Source: an uncultured Lachnospiraceae bacterium
Lineage (GTDB): Bacteria; Bacillota; Clostridia; Lachnospirales; Lachnospiraceae
Reading direction: 5' to 3'
Assembly (NCBI GenBank): GCA_947176785.1
Contig: CAMWSA010000007.1
Span: 1-27,062 of the forward strand
DNA: 27,062 bases
In this document: positions 21,476 through 27,062 of the stretch, piece after piece
Layout of the letters: every line of letters begins with the position of its first letter
Numbering within the stretch: the stretch's first letter is position 1
The notes under the pieces: model-generated
Told to the model about the DNA's origin: nothing
What the model saw: only the letters and a program-made list of their open reading frames with translations
The model's database searches: none
Position numbers and translations under genes: made by a program

Positions 21476-22195
21476 TCAGAGTCCCTTCATCATGCGAGTG
21501 GACATCAGACAGGTTTCTCCGTTGGTAAAGTAGATGATTCGGTTTTTAGCGTCTACTTCTTTTATATTACTTTTGTTTACCAGGAATGACCGATGGCAGC
21601 GCACAAAGTTACCGTCCAATGTGCCTGTCAGATCTTTTATGGTGCCGGAAAATTCAATTTGACGGTCTTTCGCATGGAGAATGACTTTATGGATATTACC
21701 GGAAGTTTCAAAAAAGAGAATATCGTCATAATCTACGCAGATTTTCCGACCGCCGGCCTGGAGCGTATAGACCTTATGGGTCTTGTTGGTCTGGAGCGTA
21801 TAGCGTTCCATTGCATTTAACAGACATTCCCTGATTTTCACTTTCGCTTCGGCAGGGTTGTCTTTTAATACAAAGTCCATTGCCTCCACCCGATACTGAA
21901 AGGTCATGTAACTCAGTTCAGAATGTGCGGTTATGAATATGATGAAGCCACGGGGGTCATACAGCCTGATTTGTTGTGCCAGCTTCATTCCGTTCATGTT
22001 GCTGCTTAAGTCGATATCCAGGAAATAAATGCCTGTGTTCTGACTGGCCTTGACCTTTTCCAGCAGCACATAGGGATCTCCTGCATCTAAAACAAGCTGC
22101 ATATCCAGTTCTTCTATCAGCACGGTATTTTGGATGATTTTTACAATAGTTTGCCGCTGTACGTCGTTATCTTCGCACACAAAGATATTTAACAC
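21476..22195 (-). CDS. LytTR-family response regulator, AgrA-like (239 aa)
   Basis: An atypical receiver domain (1-125) carries acidic pocket Glu8-Asp9 and phospho-acceptor Asp60 (YFLDIDL), with Lys in the VLKDNP position. The LytTR DNA-binding domain follows (~140-238): KICVDYDDILFFETSGNIHK, VRCHRSFLVNKSNI and GETCLMSTRM are hallmark strands. It starts 6 bases after the kinase stop, so the two are translated together. AgrA-type regulators control quorum-sensing peptides, bacteriocins or virulence genes. The target here is unknown, although the divergent small membrane peptide is the obvious local candidate. The region is A/T-richer than its flanks. Confidence 0.94.
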   Translation of the reverse strand: MLNIFVCEDNDVQRQTIVKIIQNTVLIEELDMQLVLDAGDPYVLLEKVKASQNTGIYFLDIDLSSNMNGMKLAQQIRLYDPRGFIIFITAHSELSYMTFQYRVEAMDFVLKDNPAEAKVKIRECLLNAMERYTLQTNKTHKVYTLQAGGRKICVDYDDILFFETSGNIHKVILHAKDRQIEFSGTIKDLTGTLDGNFVRCHRSFLVNKSNIKEVDAKNRIIYFTNGETCLMSTRMMKGL

Positions 22196-22201
22196 ATCGT
22201 G

Positions 22202-23497
22202 TCACCCCTTTCCTGCGGTAAGCTCCATGTGCTGTATGAAGCAGCCGCACTGCATAGTTGTTTCCAGCAGCACATTGTCATAAGAACCGATGATTTTCTG
22301 AGCGTTGGAGAGCCCAATTCCCTGATGTCCGGTCTTTGTACTAAAGCCTTTTTGCCTTAACTTATGCAGCGCCACGCCGTTATCCTGACAGCGATTGCTT
22401 ATGATGATTGACACACCCGCCGGATTCTGAATGATATTTAAGCCTATTTGCGGCTGCCGGGTCTCCAATGTGGCTTCAATGGCATTGTCTAAAAAGATCC
22501 CCAGTATTCTGGCAAGGTCTACGGTGTCTATCAGGAAGCTGTCCACCCTGTCGGGAATATCAATCGTAACGTCAATCCCTGACTCATGGGCGTAAATCAT
22601 TTTTGCGGAGAGCAGGCTCTTGATTTCCAGCACACTGATGTTGCTAAGCTGATTCAGCTTGTAATCGCCTTGGTCAAGCAGCTTCTTCGTCGGGAAGATT
22701 TTGTCGTCAAAATATTTCTTTAATTCGTCCATATCGCTATTTTCTATATAGCCGGAGATAGAGAGCAAAATATTGACATAATCATGCTTAAAGGAGCGCA
22801 GGCCGTTATACATGACTTCCAAATTGTGTGTGTAGTCCTGTAAATCCTGCAAGGCTTTCTTCTTTGCCTCTGTCTGTATTTGTTCCTGCCAGGAACGGCG
22901 CATGGCCAGAAGCAGGAAAAGCATAACAAGCAGATAGCCTGAAATATGTAAGGCGTTATTATAGATCATTTTACCGATCGAGCCATTTTGTCCCGGAATC
23001 AAATTGTCGAACAGATAGATGGTTATAAGGAGCAGTAATGCGGCATCTATCAAATACCACGTCTGCTGTAGGCGTAAAATACCTTTGCCTGACAGTAACA
23101 TTTTTCTAAGCAGCCTTCCGCAAAGCAACGTCATATAATAAAACAGCAAAATGCGAATCAGCCCGGCACCGGCAGAAACATACTGCCGGCTTAATACAGC
23201 CGGGGGAATCAACATATTCGGAAGGTTTTTCAGCAAATCATCTGTCACGGCGGCAAGCACAAATCCAATCATGCCCATAACAACATTCTGGGCGGCGGTA
23301 TCCCGGTAGGCAACCAATCCATAAATACAGGCTGCCACCAGAATACCGAACAGACCATATGGTATACAGGACAGGAGCGTCACAGGCATTCCGGCAAGCA
23401 ACAGCAGCAAATATAGCGCTATAAACGCTTTCAGGCTCATTCGCTGAGGCCACACATTACGAATGGCAAGGGAGAGCCGAAAAAAAGACAACAGCAT
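22202..23497 (-). CDS. GHKL sensor kinase, AgrC-like (431 aa)
   Basis: The N-terminal ~210 residues contain six or seven predicted membrane helices with little outside the membrane, the usual AgrC-type peptide receptor layout. A coiled linker (~215-240) leads to GLRSFKHDYVNILLSI, the H-box of this family (phospho-acceptor His in FKHDY). The GHKL ATPase domain follows with N-box GIFLDNAIEA and G-box HQGIGLSNAQKI. The promoter at 23535-23563 places the transcript start near 23528, ruling out the longer open frame to 23563. The ATG at 23495-23497 is the first suitable one, though the GGAAG site is rather far (14 bases). It pairs with the LytTR regulator immediately downstream. Confidence 0.92.
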   Translation of the reverse strand: MLLSFFRLSLAIRNVWPQRMSLKAFIALYLLLLLAGMPVTLLSCIPYGLFGILVAACIYGLVAYRDTAAQNVVMGMIGFVLAAVTDDLLKNLPNMLIPPAVLSRQYVSAGAGLIRILLFYYMTLLCGRLLRKMLLSGKGILRLQQTWYLIDAALLLLITIYLFDNLIPGQNGSIGKMIYNNALHISGYLLVMLFLLLAMRRSWQEQIQTEAKKKALQDLQDYTHNLEVMYNGLRSFKHDYVNILLSISGYIENSDMDELKKYFDDKIFPTKKLLDQGDYKLNQLSNISVLEIKSLLSAKMIYAHESGIDVTIDIPDRVDSFLIDTVDLARILGIFLDNAIEATLETRQPQIGLNIIQNPAGVSIIISNRCQDNGVALHKLRQKGFSTKTGHQGIGLSNAQKIIGSYDNVLLETTMQCGCFIQHMELTAGKG

Positions 23498-23534
23498 TTC
23501 GATGATATTCTTCCTTTCAAGTTTTTCTTTCCTG

Positions 23535-23563
23535 ATTATACTGTATTTGATTCCCGGTATCAA
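23535..23563 (-). promoter_or_regulatory. Near-consensus sigma-A promoter for the Agr-like kinase operon
   Basis: On the minus strand TTGATA (23558-23563) and TATAAT (23535-23540) are exactly 17 bases apart. The expected start is near 23528, leaving a ~30-base leader before the kinase ATG. Confidence 0.85.
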
Positions 23564-23651
23564 GCGCCGCTCTGCGAAAATGATGAATAAACGCGCACTT
23601 TGCAGGGAAAAAAACGCGCTTATTTACGGAATAAGGGATTTTATGACTGTT

Positions 23652-23681
23652 TTGAGAGAACCGTTGTTTTTCTGGTATACT
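23652..23681 (+). promoter_or_regulatory. Promoter for the small membrane peptide
   Basis: A -35 TTGAGA (23652-23657) and -10 TATACT (23676-23681) have an 18-base spacer. The gene's ATG is ~45 bases downstream. It is divergent from the kinase promoter, with ~90 bases between the two -35 elements, where a LytTR regulator could bind. Confidence 0.65.
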
Positions 23682-23726
23682 GACCTACGATAAATACATA
23701 TTTGTTTTGAAAGGAGATCTGAAGTT

Positions 23727-23912
23727 ATGAAGCATTTTTTAAAGGGAGTTGCCGTAATGGTAATCGTATTGGTTGTCTCAATGGTAATCCATGTGTTCTG
23801 CGAGATGCATGGCATTCACTTAGATACGGTAGTGACAGGTACAACGTCATCCGTTTGCACTCTGTTGCTTTATCAGGGATTGATCAGGCTTGAAAAAAAT
23901 AAGGAGCAGTAG
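23727..23912 (+). CDS. Small membrane protein divergent from the Agr-like system (61 aa)
   Basis: MKHFLKGVAVMVIVLVVSMV begins a membrane helix (~6-26). A short loop with one cysteine (HVFCEMHGIHLD) and a second hydrophobic stretch (~38-54, TGTTSSVCTLLLYQGLI) follow, then a charged end RLEKNKEQ. AAAGGAG lies 9 bases before the ATG and a promoter is visible, so it is very likely expressed. It does not look like an AgrD precursor: there is no central cysteine-containing thiolactone core flanked by an amphipathic helix and acidic tail. It could be a target or an accessory of the adjacent regulator. I recognise no family. It ends in TAG, 16 bases from the convergent repressor gene. Confidence 0.8.
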   Translation: MKHFLKGVAVMVIVLVVSMVIHVFCEMHGIHLDTVVTGTTSSVCTLLLYQGLIRLEKNKEQ

Positions 23913-23928
23913 AAAAGAACGGGGCGGC

Positions 23929-24678
23929 TCATCTGCACAGAACAATGTCCGCCGCATCCTTATACTCCTCCATCCTCTCATCCGTCAAAATGGTCCCTAC
24001 CCCAATGGGGGCAAAGGTCACGGAACTGACGATGTTGAATTTGCTGTGGTCGCACAGCATGTAGGGTTTTTTGCACTGCTCCAGCGCCGTCTTCTTCACC
24101 AGCGCCTCGTTGGCGTCCGGGGTGGTGAATCCGGCGGCCTTACTGATTCCGTTGGCCCCGAAAAATCCCACGGAGAAGTGATAGTCCTTCAGCATCAGTA
24201 CCGCCGGGGTCCCCACCACCGCCTCCGTGGAGGTCTTCAGCGTGCCGCCCACAAGGATGACATGCATGCCGAGGGCGGCGATCCGCTGGGCATGGGCCAC
24301 CGCATTGGTCACAAAGGTTACATCCATCCCCTCCAGGTAGTCCAGCATGTAGCCGGTGGTGGTTCCCGCATCCAGATACACGAAATCCTGGGGACGGATC
24401 AGGGAGGCGGCGTATCTGGCAATACGCGTCTTTTCCTCCTTATAGACCTCCGCCTTCTGCGCCACCGTGGGCTCCGCAGATAGATAGACGTTTTCCCTAT
24501 CCGAAAGGACAGCGCCTCCGAATACCTTCACCAGCCGGCCGGCCCTGTCCAGCATGGCAATGTCCCGCCTGGCGGTGGATTCCGAGATATTCAAAAGTTC
24601 CGTCAGTTCAGCCACCGTGACACTGCGCTTTTCCTCCAGAAGCTTCAATATCATCCTATGCCTCTGCTCTGATAACAT
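23929..24678 (-). CDS. fruR: DeoR/GlpR-family repressor, probable fructose-operon regulator (249 aa)
   Basis: The N-terminal winged helix (1-57) has the DeoR signature: QRHRMILKLLEEKRSVTVAE, then LLNISESTARRDIAMLDRAG. The C-terminal sugar-phosphate-binding domain has DAGTTTGYM (~98-106) and TNA, GGTL and GANGIS blocks typical of DeoR effector domains. The start at 24676-24678 follows GGAGG by 5 bases; an ATG four codons earlier would contain the ribosome site. It is downstream of 1-phosphofructokinase and PTS enzyme I on the same strand, so the likely ligand is fructose-1-phosphate. The effector is inferred from context. It is convergent with the small membrane peptide gene. Confidence 0.85.
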   Translation of the reverse strand: MLSEQRHRMILKLLEEKRSVTVAELTELLNISESTARRDIAMLDRAGRLVKVFGGAVLSDRENVYLSAEPTVAQKAEVYKEEKTRIARYAASLIRPQDFVYLDAGTTTGYMLDYLEGMDVTFVTNAVAHAQRIAALGMHVILVGGTLKTSTEAVVGTPAVLMLKDYHFSVGFFGANGISKAAGFTTPDANEALVKKTALEQCKKPYMLCDHSKFNIVSSVTFAPIGVGTILTDERMEEYKDAADIVLCR

Positions 24679-24718
24679 GTGGTCCTCCATTGCGGTTATA
24701 GCCGTTTCCCAGTTTCCT

Positions 24719-24757
24719 GCATATCAGGGGTCCGGCCCCGTCATACGCCCGATATGC
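24719..24757. promoter_or_regulatory. Inverted repeat between enzyme I and the repressor
   Basis: GCATATC (24719-24725) and GATATGC (24751-24757) enclose a GGGG-TCCGG-CCCC stem at 24727-24739. It may be a regulator site or a processing hairpin in the 111-base gap. Function is unknown. Confidence 0.35.
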
Positions 24758-24789
24758 CTGTGTTATTGCATACATCCTTTGGGGATGCT

Positions 24790-26448
24790 TCACTTCCAGC
24801 TTTTCCGCCAGTCTTTTTTATATTCCGAAACATCCGTCTCCAGCACAATCTTGCGGATGGGCAGGATTCTGCCCGGGGATACGGACAATTCGTCCACTCC
24901 CATGGCCAGGAAGTCTCTGGTGAGTTCCGGGTCCGCTCCCAGCTCTCCGCAGATGCCCGCCCGGATGCCTGCCCTGTGGGCATTTTCCACCACCGTCTCT
25001 ATCATCCGCAGGATGGCGGGATGGTGCGTGTCACAGAATTCATCCAGCGCCCTATTCTGCCGGTCCACCGCCAGCAGGTACTGGGTCAGGTCATTGGTGC
25101 CTATGCTGAAGAAATCTACCTCCCGGGCAAGCTGATCGCTGATGATGGCCGCGGCGGGAGTCTCGATCATAATGCCCTGCTCCGGCTTCCCACAGGCAAT
25201 CCCCTGTCCCTTAAGTTCTTCCCTGACTTCCTCTGCGATCTCCTTTATTTTCCGCACCTCCCACACACTGGTGATCATGGGGTACATAATAGCGATTTTC
25301 CCGAATGCGCTGGCACGGAAAAGCGCCCGCAGCTGCGTCTTAAAGATCTCCGGCCTGGTCAGGCAGATACGGATGGCACGGCATCCCATGGCCGGGTTTT
25401 CTTCCTTCTCCATCTTGAAATAGCCGCATTGTTTGTCCGCCCCAATATCCAGGGTCCGGATGACCACCCGCTTTTTCCCCATGGTCTCCGCCACGGTGCG
25501 GTAAATCTTGAACTGCTCCTCCTCCGAGGGAAAATCGTCCCTCTCCAGGTAGATGAATTCGCTTCTGAAAAGCCCGATCCCGCCTGCGTCATTCTGCAAG
25601 ACGGCGGCCAGGTCTTTCATATTTCCAATATTAGCATACAGCAGGATATTTTGACCGTCAAGCGTGATGTTTTCCTTTCCCTTCAATGTCTGGAAAAGCT
25701 CCTTCTTAAGCAGCTCCTCCTGCCGGGCCTTCTGCAGCCTGCTCAAGGTTTCCTCGTCCGGCTCCACATAGAAGGTTCCGTCCGTGCCGTCCACAATGCC
25801 CGTTTTTCCATCTATTGTATCATCCAGAGAAAGCCCGGTGCCCACCAGGGCAGGGATACCTATGGTCCTGGCCAGGATGGCCGTGTGGGAATTCAGCGAG
25901 CCGTGTACGGTCACAAAGGACAGCACCCTATCCTTGTCAAGCTGCACGGTCTCTGAGGGGGCCAGATCCTCCGCCACAATGATCACCGGCTCCCTGACGC
26001 TTATCTTTTCCGCCTCCTCCCCCTGCAAGGCGGCCAGCAGACGCTCGGAAATATCCCTGACATCGGCGGCCCGGCCCCGCATATAATCATCCTCCATGGA
26101 GGCGAACATCTGCGCAAAATTGTCCCCTGTCTGCGCCACCGCATATTCTGCATTGACCTCCTGGATGTGGATGATATTCTCGATGGACTCCTGGTAGTCC
26201 CCGTCCTCCAGCATCATCCGGTGAATCTCAAAGATCGCCGCGTTGGCTTCCCCCACTTCCTGCAAGGCTTTCTCATACAGGACTTTCAGCTGATCCATGG
26301 CCTCCCTGGCAGCCTGGCGGTACCTCAGGATTTCTGCCTCTGTATCCTCCACCTTTGTGCGCTTTACCCGTTTTTCCCCCTTGCCGTACACCTGGATTTT
26401 TCCTATGGCGATACCGCCAAATACGCTTTTCCCTTTATATATTTTCAT
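24790..26448 (-). CDS. ptsI: Phosphoenolpyruvate-protein phosphotransferase, PTS enzyme I (552 aa)
   Basis: Takes phosphate from phosphoenolpyruvate and passes it to HPr, feeding all PTS sugar importers; cytoplasmic. The N-terminal HPr-binding and phosphohistidine domain (1-~230) carries GSLNSHTAILAR with active His188. The C-terminal PEP-binding barrel shows GIGLFRSEF, RTLDIGADKQ, the EI signature around DFFSIGTNDLTQYLLAVDRQ, and GICGELG with the active-site cysteine. Length is slightly under the usual ~570-575. The ATG at 26446-26448 follows GGAGG. It lies between a PfkB-family kinase and a DeoR repressor rather than with ptsH, so it may be dedicated to fructose uptake. Confidence 0.95.
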   Translation of the reverse strand: MKIYKGKSVFGGIAIGKIQVYGKGEKRVKRTKVEDTEAEILRYRQAAREAMDQLKVLYEKALQEVGEANAAIFEIHRMMLEDGDYQESIENIIHIQEVNAEYAVAQTGDNFAQMFASMEDDYMRGRAADVRDISERLLAALQGEEAEKISVREPVIIVAEDLAPSETVQLDKDRVLSFVTVHGSLNSHTAILARTIGIPALVGTGLSLDDTIDGKTGIVDGTDGTFYVEPDEETLSRLQKARQEELLKKELFQTLKGKENITLDGQNILLYANIGNMKDLAAVLQNDAGGIGLFRSEFIYLERDDFPSEEEQFKIYRTVAETMGKKRVVIRTLDIGADKQCGYFKMEKEENPAMGCRAIRICLTRPEIFKTQLRALFRASAFGKIAIMYPMITSVWEVRKIKEIAEEVREELKGQGIACGKPEQGIMIETPAAAIISDQLAREVDFFSIGTNDLTQYLLAVDRQNRALDEFCDTHHPAILRMIETVVENAHRAGIRAGICGELGADPELTRDFLAMGVDELSVSPGRILPIRKIVLETDVSEYKKDWRKSWK

Positions 26449-26529
26449 CTCAACCTCCGGAAACATGAATTCCTCTTATTCCGCCCGGGTCCCGGTCATT
26501 GATCTTGACACCTTTGACCATCCGTTCTA

Positions 26530-27062
26530 TCACCTGGGCCGCGTCTGTTCATATACCGCTTCTATTTCCTCTCTGGTTGCCAGCAGTTCGGAAAACGCAC
26601 TGGCGCTGCCGGCGGATATCCCCATGTAAAACGCATGCCTGTAATCCTTTCGCTCCATCCATCCCGCCAGGAAGCCTGCCACCATGGAGTCGCCCGCACC
26701 CACACCGTTGACCAGCTGTCCCATCGGCGCAGGAGCCTCATAAATGCTCCCGTCTCCCGCCGCCAGGACTGCACCTTCGCCCGCCATGGAGACCAGGACG
26801 TTGACCGCCCCCATCTCCTTTAGCTTCTCCGCATAGGGAACCACTTCCTCCCTGCGCTGAAGCATGACCCCGAAAATCTCGCCCAGTTCATGGTTATTGG
26901 GTTTTACCAGAAACGGGCGGTACTCCAGCACATTGACCAGCAGGTTCCTCGTGGCATCCACCACAATCATCACATTCCTTCCGTCCAGCCTTTTCATGAT
27001 CCGCCTGTAGATATCGTCCGGCATGGAATTCGGTATACTTCCCGCCAGCACCAGCACATCCC
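26530..27062 (-). CDS. fruK: 1-Phosphofructokinase (PfkB family), C-terminal part
   Basis: About 177 codons from the window's right edge to the TAG-free stop at 26530; the N-terminal ~130 residues lie beyond the window. DVLVLAGSIPNSMPDDIY, KPNNHELGEIF and the nucleotide-site motif NGVGAGDSMVAGFLAG (catalytic Asp in GAGDS) identify a PfkB-family sugar kinase. 'SIPNS', 'KPNNHEL' and 'SASAFSELLATREEI' are closest to FruK, which makes fructose-1,6-bisphosphate from fructose-1-phosphate. Tagatose-6-phosphate kinase (LacC) is the main alternative. The enzyme I gene follows after 81 bases on the same strand. Confidence 0.88.
   Translation of the reverse strand, partial: DVLVLAGSIPNSMPDDIYRRIMKRLDGRNVMIVVDATRNLLVNVLEYRPFLVKPNNHELGEIFGVMLQRREEVVPYAEKLKEMGAVNVLVSMAGEGAVLAAGDGSIYEAPAPMGQLVNGVGAGDSMVAGFLAGWMERKDYRHAFYMGISAGSASAFSELLATREEIEAVYEQTRPR

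Noticed and set aside
23727..23912. The 61-residue peptide as an AgrD autoinducer precursor
   Set aside because: It has two hydrophobic segments, no thiolactone-like core with acidic tail, and no AgrB gene nearby.

Overview
The window looks like chromosomal DNA from a gut-type Clostridia bacterium, most likely Lachnospiraceae (Bacillota). Reasons: strong AGGAGG-like ribosome sites, clustered hemicellulose glycosidases, LytTR/GHKL and OmpR two-component systems, antibiotic-type ABC exporters, and a fructose-PTS gene set. No rRNA, tRNA, CRISPR array or intact transposase was found. All family assignments come from reading translations by eye; nothing was searched. The first ~53 bases are not genomic: they read as an Illumina P7 end, an 8-base Nextera index and a degraded Nextera transposon end, so the window starts at a contig end carrying adapter sequence.

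Region 1 (54-8867, all minus strand, GC-rich) is a xylan/arabinoxylan-type degradation cluster. In transcription order it holds a dCache chemoreceptor, a GH39 beta-xylosidase broken by one in-frame TAG, a type-B carboxylesterase, two GH43 glycosidases with a truncated acetyltransferase remnant between them, and the start of a histidine-phosphatase-family gene cut by the contig end. A tandem ~66-base repeat with covarying hairpins forms the leader of one GH43 gene.

Region 2 (about 9,000-13,740) is visibly more A/T-rich and looks acquired. It contains a plus-strand XRE regulator with two membrane helices, and a tightly overlapping minus-strand operon: ECF sigma factor, six-helix membrane protein (possible anti-sigma), ABC ATPase, ABC permease. 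Hairpins and small gene scraps mark its edges.

Region 3 (14,041-21,191, minus) is a stress/resistance-type neighbourhood: zinc-ribbon membrane protein, OmpR-type response regulator, divergent ornithine/aspartate carbamoyltransferase, ABC ATPase and permease, erythromycin-esterase-like lipoprotein, and a short-sensor histidine kinase. The kinase and regulator are probably partners although four genes lie between them. Two copies of a ~105-base palindromic repeat with compensating arm changes sit in this region, each upstream of a gene start.

Region 4 (21,476-23,912) is an Agr-like LytTR regulator/GHKL kinase pair with a near-consensus promoter, divergent from a 61-residue membrane peptide. 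Region 5 (23,929-27,062, minus) holds 1-phosphofructokinase (5' end beyond the window), PTS enzyme I and a DeoR/FruR-type repressor, i.e. fructose uptake and its control.
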